From Cyanosarcina radialis HA8281-LM2 (GTDB lineage: Bacteria; Cyanobacteriota; Cyanobacteriia; Cyanobacteriales; CCAP-1448): a stretch of DNA of 64,000 nt. The translations under genes and the position numbers were made by a program. How positions within the stretch are numbered: the first letter of the stretch is position 1; each line of letters starts with the position of its first letter. Positions 7,743 through 16,802 of this stretch are shown one piece after another. Location: assembly GCA_019359615.1 (NCBI GenBank), contig JAHHHA010000001.1:248001-312000 (forward strand), in the 5' to 3' direction. The notes beneath the pieces are model-generated. The model ran no database searches, had not been told where the DNA came from, and worked only from the letters and a program-made list of their open reading frames with translations.

Positions 7743-9797
7743 ATGAGCGAAAAAGGAACGATCGGGACCCGCAATGTGGCTATTGTCGGTCCCTACTTAA
7801 GCGGTAAAACGACGCTGTTAGAAAGCATCTTATCGGTTGCGGGGACAATTTCTCGTAAAGGTACGGTCAAAGAGGGAAATACAGTCGCAGACAGCGCCCA
7901 AGAAGCTCGCGATCGCCATATGAGCGTGGAAATAACGTCGGCTCATACCAATTATGAAGACGTGCATTTCACGTTTTTAGATTGTCCGGGATCGGTGGAA
8001 TTCGCCCAAGAAACATATAACGCTTTAGTGGGAGTAGATGCGGCTGTCGTAGTTTGCGAACCAGTAAGCGATCGCGTTTTGACTTTGGCTCCTTTATTTA
8101 AATTTCTCGATGATTGGGAAATTCCCCACCTCGTTTTTATCAACAAAATGGATCGAGCCAACAACAACTTCATGGACGTGTTGCACGCCCTGAAAAGCGT
8201 TTCCAGTCGCCCCTTAATCCCCCACCAATACCCCATCGGCCAGGGAGAAGAATTAATTGGCTTTATCGATTTAGTCACCGAGCAAGCTTACCACTATCAC
8301 GCCGGAGCGCCAGCCGATCCGGTGCCGTTGCCAGAAGATTTAAAAGAGCAAGAACACGCGGCGCGGGCAGAAATGCTGGAAGAATTAGCCAATTTTGACG
8401 ACCACTTATTAGAAGAATTACTAGAAGATATCGAGCCACCCCAAGAAGAGATCGTTCGAGATTTGAAGATGGAATTAGGGGCAGATTTAATCGTCCCCGT
8501 GTTCCTGGGAGTTGCCGACCAGGATTATGGAGTCAGACCACTGTTGGAAGCATTGGTAAGAGAAGCCCCCAATGCCGATAGCACCGCCGAACGTCGCGGT
8601 ATCGTCCTCCACGCTGAAGCCCCCCTAGCCCAAGTAATTAAAACTTATTACACTCCCCAAGGCGGCAAACTGTCGCTAGTGCGAGTGTGGAATGGCATTT
8701 TAACCGATGGTGCCGTCCTCAATGGCGTGCGGGCTGGTGGTTTGTACCGCCTGATGGGACAACAACAGCAAAGCGTTAACGAAGCTCGCGCTGGCGAAAT
8801 CGTGGCAGTGGGACGTTTAGAAGGAATTAAAACTGGCGATACTTTGAGTAACAATGGCAAGCAAACGGCCGACGAATTGCCCAAAGCCGATCGACTCAAA
8901 CCTGTTTTTGCCCAAGCGATCGCGCCTGAAAAGCGCAACGATGAAGTTAAACTCAGTGGCGCACTCTCGAAATTATTAGAAGAAGATCCTTCCCTGGCAT
9001 GGGAACAGCACGGCGACACCCACGAAGTGATTTTGTGGGGACAAGGCGACATTCATCTGTTAGTCGCCCTCGATCGCTTGCGGCGGAAATATAACTTGCC
9101 GATGACGACTCACTTGCCGCAAGTGCCTTATAAAGAAACGATTCGCAAGCCCGCTGCTGCCGTTCACGGCCGCTACAAGCACCAATCTGGAGGTCACGGG
9201 CAGTTTGGCGATGTCTACCTCGATATCAAGCCGCTCGATCGCGGATCGGGCTTTAAATTCAGCGAAACGATCGTCGGCGGCGTAGTTCCCAAGCAATACA
9301 TTCCTGGGGTCGAAATGGGCGTGCGGGAGTTTTTATCCCACGGGCCTTTGGGTTTCCCAGTAGTTGATGTGTCCGTGACGCTCACTAATGGTTCTTACCA
9401 CACGGTCGATAGTTCGGAACAAGCTTTTAAAAGCGCCGCCCGGTTAGCGATGCAGGCTGGAATGGCCAAGTGCGAACCGACGCTGCTAGAACCGATTTTC
9501 TCGATTCAGGTATACGCCCCGACCGAATTTACCGCTAAAGTCTTGCAACTGCTCAGCGGCCGTCGCGGCCAAATTCTCGGCTACAGCAGCAAATCAGACT
9601 GGCGCGGCTGGGATGAAATTTCTGCTTACTTACCCCAAGCCGAAATGCACGACTTTATCGTCGAGTTGCGATCGCTAACTATGGGTGTCGGTTTCTTCAG
9701 TTGGGAGTACGACCACTTACAAGAAGTTCCAGATAAACTGGCCGAAAGAGTGTTGGCAACTGCTGGCAATAACAACTCTGCCCCTAAAGGCAAGTAA
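7743..9797 (+). CDS. elongation factor G-like GTPase (EF-G paralogue)
   Basis: 684 aa, close to EF-G length. The GTPase motifs are G1 GPYLSGKT (16-23), G3 DCPG (near 81) and G4 NKMD (near 135). Domains II-V follow, ending with a typical EF-G C-terminal fold (VYAPTEFTAKVLQLLSGRRG). G1 lacks the AHIDAGKT form and the switch region is divergent, which marks the EF-G-like paralogue group (FusA2 type) rather than the main translation factor. A strong ribosome-binding site AAGGGGTG precedes the ATG. No str-operon genes are adjacent. The role is unknown; it probably acts on the ribosome under special conditions. Confidence 0.9.
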   Translation: MSEKGTIGTRNVAIVGPYLSGKTTLLESILSVAGTISRKGTVKEGNTVADSAQEARDRHMSVEITSAHTNYEDVHFTFLDCPGSVEFAQETYNALVGVDAAVVVCEPVSDRVLTLAPLFKFLDDWEIPHLVFINKMDRANNNFMDVLHALKSVSSRPLIPHQYPIGQGEELIGFIDLVTEQAYHYHAGAPADPVPLPEDLKEQEHAARAEMLEELANFDDHLLEELLEDIEPPQEEIVRDLKMELGADLIVPVFLGVADQDYGVRPLLEALVREAPNADSTAERRGIVLHAEAPLAQVIKTYYTPQGGKLSLVRVWNGILTDGAVLNGVRAGGLYRLMGQQQQSVNEARAGEIVAVGRLEGIKTGDTLSNNGKQTADELPKADRLKPVFAQAIAPEKRNDEVKLSGALSKLLEEDPSLAWEQHGDTHEVILWGQGDIHLLVALDRLRRKYNLPMTTHLPQVPYKETIRKPAAAVHGRYKHQSGGHGQFGDVYLDIKPLDRGSGFKFSETIVGGVVPKQYIPGVEMGVREFLSHGPLGFPVVDVSVTLTNGSYHTVDSSEQAFKSAARLAMQAGMAKCEPTLLEPIFSIQVYAPTEFTAKVLQLLSGRRGQILGYSSKSDWRGWDEISAYLPQAEMHDFIVELRSLTMGVGFFSWEYDHLQEVPDKLAERVLATAGNNNSAPKGK

Positions 9798-9822
9798 TTT
9801 CAAATCCGGTTCTTAAACACCG

Positions 9823-10150
9823 AGTTGCTGCCCTCACCCCCAACCCCTCTCCCTTGGGAGCTACCGTGTATACATAAGTCCCCCAGAGCTTTGCTAAACG
9901 CGGCTTGCCCTCATCCCCCAACCCCTTCTCCCCAGGGAGAAGGGGAGCCGGAGTCAAGCCAGTTTCCAGTTCAGTCGCCAGCAATTCTCCATGACCTAAT
10001 TCAGGCGGTTAGAGTCTTTCGTCCCTCTCCCGTGGGAGAGGGATTTAGGGTGAGGGCGAGATGTGTATACACCGTAGCCCTTGGGAGAGGGGAGCCGCAG
10101 GCTCCTTTGAGGGTAAACCAACCTTTGCTAAGCGGATTTGATATAGTTCC
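9823..10150. repeat. composite dispersed repeat, copy A
   Basis: No gene. Modules include CCCTCACCCCC..CCTCTCCC, CTACCGTGTATACATAAGTC, CCCCTTCTCCCCAGGGAGAA, GGGAGAGGGATTTAGGGTGA and the end TTTGCTAAGCGGATTTGATA. The same modules in the same order make up 24366-24893, and parts recur at 25990-26070 inside a WD40 gene. Confidence 0.8.
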
Positions 10151-10253
10151 AAATCCAGCCAAAACAACCGCAATAACCAGTAGTGCGAGCATCCACGAGC
10201 AGCAGAACTAGCGAGTGGGAGGCTCGCACTACGTATTAAACGGGTTAGATATA

Positions 10254-10284
10254 GAAACCCAACACTCTTGGTGTGTTGGGTTTC
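10254..10284. repeat. GAAACCCAACAC hairpin repeat
   Basis: Inverted repeat GAAACCCAACAC...GTGTTGGGTTTC in front of the ABC exporter gene. Related GTTGGGTT/AACCCAAC hairpins lie near 20298, 40090, 41383, 60098 and 63666. It overlaps a possible upstream GTG at 10273, which argues against that start codon. Confidence 0.75.
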
Positions 10285-10353
10285 GCTATCGCTCAACTCA
10301 ACCTACAATCTGATACCGTCATACCAGGGAAAAATAGCTTTGGGGATCGCCAC

Positions 10354-12180
10354 TTGAAAAAACGCTCTAATTACTGGCAACTGCTACCTTACATCCACCC
10401 GCAGTGGCAAACGATCGCTCAGGCATTTGCTTGTACGCTAGGGGTGACGGTATTCTGGCCGATCCAAGCCGCCCTTGCAGGTCAATTGATAAGTTCGATC
10501 GGGCAGGGTAATATGCCAGGAATCGGCCCCATAACTGGGAGCCTAGTTCTGGTGTTTTTCGTGCAGAAAATTTTGATGTACGGTCAAGACGCTTTGATGG
10601 CTAAAGGCGCTTTGATGGTGGCTTTTGACTTACGCAAACAGGTGTACGCCCGCTTGCACCGTCTCAACCTGAACTATTTTGAAACCGCTCAAACCGGAGA
10701 TTTAACTTACCGCCTGACAGAAGACATCGATCGCATTGGCGAAGTAGTCAATAAAGTCTTTCACGACTTCGTTCCCTGCGTGCTGCAACTGATCGTCATG
10801 TTAGGCTACATGATTTATCTTAACTGGCAGTTAACTCTAGCCACTTTTATCGTTGCCCCGCTGCTCGGTTTCTTAATTGCTTGGTTTGGGGAACAGATGC
10901 TAAAGTTTTCTCGCCGCAGTCAAAATCGCGTCTCTAATTTATCGGCTTTGCTGACTGAAGTATTCAGTGGCATTCGTTTGGTGCAGGCTTTCGCCGCCCA
11001 AGAGTATGAAACCGCCCGTTTTGCCAAAGAAGCCGAACAAAACCTCAAAGCCAAATATGCAGCCGAACGGTTGAGAGCAATTCAAAATCCCGTAGTCGGA
11101 TTTTTGTATGGCATCAGCGTATTGCTGCTATTTCTGTTAGGCGGGTGGCAAATTTCTATTGGCAACCTCACTGGCGCTCAGTTTGCTACCTTTGTGGCAG
11201 CGGCGCTACTCCTGATCGATCCGATCGCTCATATCACCAGCAATTACAATGACTTCAAACAAGGTGAAGCCTCTGTCGATCGCATATTTGAATTGGTAGC
11301 TATCGAACCGACAGTATTAGAAAAACCAGATGCGATCGCACTTCCTCCCGTCACTGGCAAAGTAGAATTTCGCCACATCCGCTTTGCTTACCCAGGGGGA
11401 GATGGGGAGATGGGGAGAGGGGGAGATGGGGAGATGGGAGAGAATTTTTTACTCCACACTCCACACTCCACACTTAACACTTCCTCCAACACTCCACACT
11501 TTAATTGGGTACTGAGAGAACTGGATTTACTTGCAACTCCAGGAGAAACGATCGCTTTAGTCGGAGAATCTGGGGCGGGAAAAACTACCCTCGTCAATCT
11601 TCTCCCTCGGTTTTACGATCCGCAAGTCGGAGAAATTACGATCGATGGCATCGATATCAAACAGGTGACTCTGCCCAGCCTGAGACGGCAAATCGGCATC
11701 GTCCCTCAAGAGACGATTTTATTTTCTGGGACGATCGCTCAAAATATTGCTTTCGGTCAAGCCCAATTCGATCTAGAAGCCGTCCGAGATGCGGCTAAAA
11801 TTGCCAACGCTGACCAATTTATCACCCAATTCGTCCAAGGATATCAAACTTGGGTAGGAGAACGGGGCGCGAATTTATCTGGAGGGCAAAGACAGCGAAT
11901 TGCGATCGCTCGTGCTGTCATGCTTAACCCCAGAATTCTCATCCTCGATGAAGCTACTTCTGCCCTCGATTCTGAATCTGAAGCTTTGGTGCAGGAAGCT
12001 TTAGAGCGGATTATGCAAGATCGTACCGTCTTCATCATCGCTCACCGCCTCACTACCGTGCGCCGGGCCGATCGAATTTTAGTCTTAGAACGAGGACAAA
12101 TCGTTGAATCTGGCACGCACGAAGAATTGTTGCAGCAAGGTAATAGATATGCTCGTTACTATGCCCAACAGTTCCGCTAA
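10354..12180 (+). CDS. ABC exporter, fused permease and ATPase (MsbA/lipid exporter type)
   Basis: About 608 aa from the TTG at 10354, chosen because it is preceded by GGGGA and because the upstream GTG (10273) lies in a repeat hairpin. Six membrane helices are followed by an ATPase domain with Walker A GESGAGKTT, signature LSGGQ, Walker B ILILDEATSALD and switch His IIAHR. It is a homodimeric exporter of the MsbA/Lmr class; the cargo (lipid, peptide or drug) is unknown. At the start of the ATPase domain, between FAYPGG and WVLRELDL, about 36 residues rich in Gly/Asp/Glu and then Thr/Ser/His are encoded by a dispersed repeat (11394-11511). The frame is kept. Confidence 0.9.
   Translation: MKKRSNYWQLLPYIHPQWQTIAQAFACTLGVTVFWPIQAALAGQLISSIGQGNMPGIGPITGSLVLVFFVQKILMYGQDALMAKGALMVAFDLRKQVYARLHRLNLNYFETAQTGDLTYRLTEDIDRIGEVVNKVFHDFVPCVLQLIVMLGYMIYLNWQLTLATFIVAPLLGFLIAWFGEQMLKFSRRSQNRVSNLSALLTEVFSGIRLVQAFAAQEYETARFAKEAEQNLKAKYAAERLRAIQNPVVGFLYGISVLLLFLLGGWQISIGNLTGAQFATFVAAALLLIDPIAHITSNYNDFKQGEASVDRIFELVAIEPTVLEKPDAIALPPVTGKVEFRHIRFAYPGGDGEMGRGGDGEMGENFLLHTPHSTLNTSSNTPHFNWVLRELDLLATPGETIALVGESGAGKTTLVNLLPRFYDPQVGEITIDGIDIKQVTLPSLRRQIGIVPQETILFSGTIAQNIAFGQAQFDLEAVRDAAKIANADQFITQFVQGYQTWVGERGANLSGGQRQRIAIARAVMLNPRILILDEATSALDSESEALVQEALERIMQDRTVFIIAHRLTTVRRADRILVLERGQIVESGTHEELLQQGNRYARYYAQQFR
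11394..11511. repeat. G-rich plus heptamer composite repeat inside ABC exporter gene
   Basis: GGGGAGAT-type units (8 bp) are followed by AATTTTTTACTCC and then CACACTC/CACTTAACACT-type heptamers. The same two-part structure occurs at 35170-35260 between lysA and cdaA, and the octamer at 44333-44412 in the hybrid kinase gene. Confidence 0.85.
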
Positions 12181-12304
12181 TTTTATCTCAGACTATACCG
12201 AGATTTAAAAAAGAGAATACAGATACTTGTAGAAATGCGACTTGTCTCATAAATCTCTAATAACGGTATAAGAAAAATCGCGGAAAAACCCGATTTACCT
12301 TTTT

Positions 12305-12332
12305 TAAACCTCAGTAATTACACCGAGGTTTA
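12305..12332. other. hairpin between ABC exporter and secreted-protein gene
   Basis: Perfect 8-bp stem TAAACCTC...GAGGTTTA. T runs flank it on the left side, so termination would work better on the minus strand. It may also end the ABC exporter transcript. Confidence 0.35.
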
Positions 12333-12410
12333 GTTTGATGTTGCCCCATTATTCTGGTTAGAAATTTTCCAAGAACGATTTCTAATCTTTAGTAATAGTG
12401 GTGCTCTTTT

Positions 12411-14156
12411 ATGAATCTCGCATGGTTTCGGATAGCAAAAACATTTTCCCAAAATTTTGGTGCAGATAGATCGCGTGCCAAAAAGCTAGCTAGCATTTCT
12501 CCAGTAGCGATCGGGGCATTTTTGATGACATTAAGTCCAGCCGCGATCGCTGCAACCCCTAACGCTAATTCACCTGTAGGTACTAATCTAGCTGGCATTA
12601 ATGCTTTGTCAACTGAATTACCTTTCTTAGATGCTTTTAAGTCTTCTACTCGCTGGTTTACGATGTGTACCAATCGAGATCTAGGTTGTACCAATAGTAA
12701 TATGTGGAATACGGGAGAAGAAGATCTTTTAAACTTAGATCCACAAGGATGGGTAAAGTCTCTACCATCTTCTGAAGATGCCCCGATATACACCCGCGTC
12801 AGCACTTATTTGTTTCAAGGGATGAAAGGTCGCTACCCTTCCGGACAATATGTAGTTCTATATGAGGGTGAAGGTACTATTGAGTATCATGGTGATGCTA
12901 GAAAAAATTTATCTTCTCCCGGACGGGATCTCATTGATATTAATGCCGATAATGGTCGAGGCGTAATGCTGACAATTACCAAAACCGACCCTCAAAAAAC
13001 AGGTAATTATATCCGCAATATTAAGGTAGTAAAACTAGAATATGAAAGCCAATTGAGTCAAGGATTTAACCCTAAATTTATTGAAAAAATCGATAAATTT
13101 AAAGCAATTCGCTTCATGGATTGGATGAAGACAAATAACTCCAAACAGCAAAATTGGCAAGGAAGACCGACCAGAAAAACAGCTTCTTATGCTCTCAGTG
13201 GAGTACCATTAGAAACCATGGTGAGTTTATCTAATAGGATTAGCGCCGATCCGTGGTTCAATATGCCTCACATGGCTAATGATGAATACATCACTAATTT
13301 TGCCAGTACAGTTAAAAGGAGTTTGTCTCCCAAGTTGAAAGTTTATGTAGAATATTCTAACGAAGTTTGGAATCCACAGTTTTCCCAGTATAGCTGGGTG
13401 GGAGAGCAGGCTAATAAAGAATGGCCTATATCGGCACACAATACTTACACAAAAGTAGCTAACTGGCATGGCAAAAGAACGGCACAAATATGTCAGATTT
13501 GGAAGAGATCGTTTGGCACTCAAAGCCATCGAGTAGTTTGCGTTATGGGCGCTCAAGCTACTAGTGAATGGCAGTCTACTCAAGCTTTAGATTGTCCGTT
13601 GTGGATAAATAAACCCTGTTACAAACATGGGATTAATGCCATGGCGATCGCTCCCTACTTTGGCGGTCATATAGGCGCACCCAACAATCAAAGTGAACTA
13701 GAAACTTGGACTTTAGATCGATTGTTTCAAGAACTAGAACAAGGCGGACAATTAATAAGTAGTTCGGCAGGAAGCGTAGCCGACAAATCCTACACTGCGA
13801 TGTTGAGAAATTTCAATATCGCTAGCCAAAGGAACTTAGATATGCTTGCCTATGAAGGCGGACAACATTTAGTCGGTCGCGGTGGAGTAGAAAACAATCA
13901 AACGATTACTAATTTGTTGATTGCTGCCAATCAAGATCCCAGAATGTATAATCTTTATACAAACTATTTGAGCCGCTGGAAAAGTTCTGGAGGTAAGTTA
14001 TTCATGAACTTTAGTTCTGTTGGCGCTTATAGTAAATGGGGAAGCTGGGGCACTCTAGAATATATCGATCAAAATGGCTCGCCCAAATATAATGCCGTGG
14101 TGGATTTCATCAAAACTAATCCTTGTTGGTGGAATAACTGCGCTAGCTCTTTCTAG
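12411..14156 (+). CDS. secreted glycoside-hydrolase-like protein (putative clan GH-A fold)
   Basis: 581 aa. An N-terminal signal region (hydrophobic VAIGAFLMTLSPAAIAA, cleavage after AIAA) leads to GTNLAGINALSTELPFLDAF, the opening of a secreted family often annotated as cellulose-binding protein in bacteria. Residues VYVEYSNEVWN place an Asn-Glu pair (E318) at a strand end, and LAYEGGQH places a second Glu (E482), the spacing expected of the acid/base and nucleophile of clan GH-A retaining glycosidases. The Cys-rich end (CWWNNC) may form a disulfide. Linkage and substrate are unknown. A GT4 glycosyltransferase gene lies downstream. Enzymatic activity is inferred from motif geometry only. Confidence 0.6.
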   Translation: MNLAWFRIAKTFSQNFGADRSRAKKLASISPVAIGAFLMTLSPAAIAATPNANSPVGTNLAGINALSTELPFLDAFKSSTRWFTMCTNRDLGCTNSNMWNTGEEDLLNLDPQGWVKSLPSSEDAPIYTRVSTYLFQGMKGRYPSGQYVVLYEGEGTIEYHGDARKNLSSPGRDLIDINADNGRGVMLTITKTDPQKTGNYIRNIKVVKLEYESQLSQGFNPKFIEKIDKFKAIRFMDWMKTNNSKQQNWQGRPTRKTASYALSGVPLETMVSLSNRISADPWFNMPHMANDEYITNFASTVKRSLSPKLKVYVEYSNEVWNPQFSQYSWVGEQANKEWPISAHNTYTKVANWHGKRTAQICQIWKRSFGTQSHRVVCVMGAQATSEWQSTQALDCPLWINKPCYKHGINAMAIAPYFGGHIGAPNNQSELETWTLDRLFQELEQGGQLISSSAGSVADKSYTAMLRNFNIASQRNLDMLAYEGGQHLVGRGGVENNQTITNLLIAANQDPRMYNLYTNYLSRWKSSGGKLFMNFSSVGAYSKWGSWGTLEYIDQNGSPKYNAVVDFIKTNPCWWNNCASSF

Positions 14157-14169
14157 TTCGATTGTTATA

Positions 14170-14218
14170 GGGCATGGGGCATAGGGCATAGGGCATGGGG
14201 CATAGGGCATGGGGCATC
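14170..14218. repeat. heptamer tandem repeat GGGCATR x7
   Basis: Seven consecutive 7-bp units, alternating GGGCATG and GGGCATA and ending GGGCATC, start 13 bp after the stop of the secreted-protein gene. Confidence 0.9.
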
Positions 14219-14376
14219 GATCGCTTCTTGCCCCCGTCCTAGACTAAATCTGCATTATTCCCATCGCCAACGAGTTACTAGTAACAATTTCGCTCGGGAA
14301 ATGCGATCGCCAAGAAGGAAAAAAGTATGCTGAAAATTAGTTCAGACTCAGACATATAATCAGTTTCAACATCTCC

Positions 14377-15534
14377 ATGAACTATTGTGCGACTAATTCA
14401 GCATCGCTTCTTTGTTTGGGTATGGGATGGTTTCCCGAAACTCCTGGGGGACTAAACCGATATCTTTACGAGCTAGTTCTCCAATTGGCTGCCGCTGGCG
14501 ATACGATCGAACTATGCGGCGTGGGTTTGCCGCCAAAGACTGGAGAATCATCGATTCAACTCACTAACCTAGCTTCACCAGCTAGCTCTTTACCGCAACG
14601 GTTGTGGTCGGTGCGCCAGCAATTTGCCCAGCGCCATTTACTCCTCCCCGATGCGATCGATCTCCACTTTGCTCTCTACAGCTTGCCGCTGTTAGATCGG
14701 CTGCCTAGAAACGTGCCAGTGACATTTAATTTTCACGGCCCGTGGGCGCTAGAAAGCCAGTGGGAGGGCACGAGCAAGGCGAGCGTTTGGTTGAAACATT
14801 GGATCGAACAGAGAGTCTACAATCGCTGCGATCGCTTTATCGTTCTCAGCCAAGCTTTCGGCGAGATCTTGCATCGAGAATACCAAATTCCTGAAAGCAA
14901 AATCCACGTCATTCCTGGTGGAGTCGATATCGAGAGATTTAAGACCAATTTATCTCGTCAGCAGGCCCGCGATCGACTCAATTGGCCTCAAGATCGAGCG
15001 ATCCTATTTACGCCTCGTCGCTTAGTTCAACGGATGGGACTCGACAAACTAATAACAGCCATAGCCCAAATTAAGCCGCAAATTCCCGACATTTGGCTGG
15101 CCATCGCCGGACGCGGCCCGCTGCAAGCATCCTTAGAACGGCAAGTTGAAGAATTAGGACTTACCAGCCACATCAAACTTTTGGGATTTCTACCAGACGA
15201 ACAATTGCCCGTTGCTTACCAGGCAGCCGATCTGACTGTAATGCCCAGTCAGTCTTTAGAAGGATTTGGATTAGTGATTCTAGAATCTCTTGCTTGTGGT
15301 ACTCCAGCCCTTTGCACCCCAGTTGGAGGAATGCCAGAGATTCTAACTCCTTTCTCCCCGGAGTTAATTACCGATTCGACGGATACAAAGGCGATCGCCG
15401 ATCGTTTGCTAGCATTGCTTTTAGGTAAAACATCCCTGCCTTCAAGCACTGCCTGCCGCGAATATGCTGTCGCTAACTTCAATTGGCAGAAAATCGCCCA
15501 GCAGGTTCGAGAAGTTTTGTTGCTAAGGTGTTAA
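14377..15534 (+). CDS. GT4-family glycosyltransferase
   Basis: 385 aa. GT-B fold: the N-terminal half has GMGWFPETPGGLNRYLYELV, the acceptor-side glycine-rich loop of GT4 enzymes. The linker holds VIPGGVDIERF, and the C-terminal half has LEGFGLVILESLACGTPAL, the E-x7-E nucleotide-sugar motif. No signal peptide or membrane span. It transfers a sugar from a nucleotide (or UDP/GDP) donor, probably in glycolipid or exopolysaccharide synthesis. Its acceptor is unknown. It is followed within about 20 bp by the rhodanese gene, so they may share a transcript. Confidence 0.88.
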   Translation: MNYCATNSASLLCLGMGWFPETPGGLNRYLYELVLQLAAAGDTIELCGVGLPPKTGESSIQLTNLASPASSLPQRLWSVRQQFAQRHLLLPDAIDLHFALYSLPLLDRLPRNVPVTFNFHGPWALESQWEGTSKASVWLKHWIEQRVYNRCDRFIVLSQAFGEILHREYQIPESKIHVIPGGVDIERFKTNLSRQQARDRLNWPQDRAILFTPRRLVQRMGLDKLITAIAQIKPQIPDIWLAIAGRGPLQASLERQVEELGLTSHIKLLGFLPDEQLPVAYQAADLTVMPSQSLEGFGLVILESLACGTPALCTPVGGMPEILTPFSPELITDSTDTKAIADRLLALLLGKTSLPSSTACREYAVANFNWQKIAQQVREVLLLRC

Positions 15535-15556
15535 CAAGTTGTCGGTAGTAAAGGTC

Positions 15557-15937
15557 ATGAAACACGAAGATTTTCTCCAGCAGGCTGCGGAAGCTAAAAC
15601 TCGAATCAAACAAGTTTCCCCAGATGAAGCTGAAACAATAGGCGAGCGATCGAACGCTCTAATTCTTGATGTTAGAGAAGAAACCGAATATCAACAGCAG
15701 CACTTGCCCAAAGCTACCAATATCAGTTTAGGCCAACTAGAGGAGACGATCGAGGAAATCGCTATAGATAAATCTACGCCTATTGTCTGTTATTGTGCGG
15801 GCGGCAACCGCAGTGCCATAGCTGCCGATACGCTTAATAAAATGGGATACACGAATGTAGTTTCGATCGCTGGAGGGCTAAATGCTTGGGAGAGTAGCGG
15901 TAAAGATACGATCGACCTAACTCAAGTTAAAAGCTAA
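15557..15937 (+). CDS. single-domain rhodanese-like protein
   Basis: About 126 aa from the ATG at 15557; an in-frame TTG at 15539 with better ribosome-binding spacing is the alternative. The rhodanese fold is shown by ALILDVREETEYQQQHLPKA and the active loop CAGGNRSAIAA with its catalytic Cys. It transfers sulfane sulfur, for example between thiosulfate or persulfides and an acceptor. Cytoplasmic. It sits directly behind the GT4 gene, with no obvious functional link. Confidence 0.87.
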   Translation: MKHEDFLQQAAEAKTRIKQVSPDEAETIGERSNALILDVREETEYQQQHLPKATNISLGQLEETIEEIAIDKSTPIVCYCAGGNRSAIAADTLNKMGYTNVVSIAGGLNAWESSGKDTIDLTQVKS

Positions 15938-15983
15938 CAGTCCCTAAAAATCTTTCTCTCAGTCAGTTTAGAAGAAGTCGAGT

Positions 15984-16640
15984 TTATAATGCTCCTTCCA
16001 GTGCGGCTGCTACCACCCGACGATCTTCATCTTGCCTCAGTTCCATTAAAGCTGCTCTGGCTTCAGGGGTAGCAAATTTTCTCAGGGTGTGGGCAACTCG
16101 AACTCGCGTTCGCCACGAATCTTCATTTTTGCAAGCTAGAACTTGTTGCAGAGCCTCAGTTTCTTTGGTAGTACCGACCAGTAAAGCAAATCCATCGATC
16201 GCAGCTTCTCGAACGCTCAGATCTTCGCCACCTAAGGCCACAATGCAGACATCGAGCAGTTCGTCGGGACAATCCATATCTGCCAAAGCCGCAAGAATGC
16301 TGCGGCGCACCAACCATTGATCGTCTTGGTGAAATGTCTTTACTAAGTGAGAAGCCGATACTTGGCCGAACAGCGACAGGGAATTACAAGCTTCACCTTT
16401 GACGTTGGGATCGCGCTCGAATTCGATCATTTCCAATAAAGCCGCAAACGACTCGGCCGTTTGATGCTTGCCCAGTATCCTCGCCACAAAAGAGCGGACT
16501 AAAAATACTGGATCTTGCAGTTTGCTAATCAATATCGGCACTGCGGTTGAGGCATCATAATTGCCGAGTTGGGCGATTGCCCCCCAGCGCTCGTGCGGTT
16601 CCGCGCTCTGCAAAGCTGCTTCTATTTCATGGAGTTCCAT
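15984..16640 (-). CDS. HEAT-repeat protein
   Basis: 218 aa built of about six paired-helix repeats with the recurring pattern A(V/L)P.L...L.D....VR....ALG and R..A...L..., as in HEAT-like repeats. In cyanobacteria such proteins include phycobilin lyases (CpcE/NblB type) and general scaffold proteins. No catalytic residues can be assigned. The gene converges with the rhodanese gene. It diverges from the WD40 gene at 16803, so the 160-bp gap carries both promoters. Confidence 0.8.
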   Translation of the reverse strand: MELHEIEAALQSAEPHERWGAIAQLGNYDASTAVPILISKLQDPVFLVRSFVARILGKHQTAESFAALLEMIEFERDPNVKGEACNSLSLFGQVSASHLVKTFHQDDQWLVRRSILAALADMDCPDELLDVCIVALGGEDLSVREAAIDGFALLVGTTKETEALQQVLACKNEDSWRTRVRVAHTLRKFATPEARAALMELRQDEDRRVVAAALEGAL

Positions 16641-16708
16641 CTGTCTGTTCGGAAAAATCTTTCTCTACTTTGACATACTCCCACGACTCAAGCTTCGTTT
16701 CCAAATCA

Positions 16709-16751
16709 CTAACTTTTCTGTATCGACTTTTTCCGCCATCAATCCTATAAA
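16709..16751 (+). promoter_or_regulatory. bipartite promoter element, copy 1
   Basis: CTAACTTTTCTGTATCGAC (16709-16727), then exactly 18 bp, then TATAAA (16746-16751), in front of the WD40 gene at 16803. Identical or near-identical elements with the same spacing precede 20649 and 29261. Confidence 0.7.
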
Positions 16752-16802
16752 AGAGAGGAAAGAGAGTTATTTCCATTTCCTCGATCGCAGGAGAGAACTT
16801 CT

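Noticed and set aside
9784-10296. Several short frames in the intergenic composite repeat
   Set aside because: They are translations of GC-rich repeats without family or ribosome-binding site; the same occurs at 24366-24993.
10273-10353. Upstream GTG start for the ABC exporter
   Set aside because: It lies in a GTTGGGTT hairpin repeat; the TTG at 10354 has a better ribosome-binding site and fits the family start.
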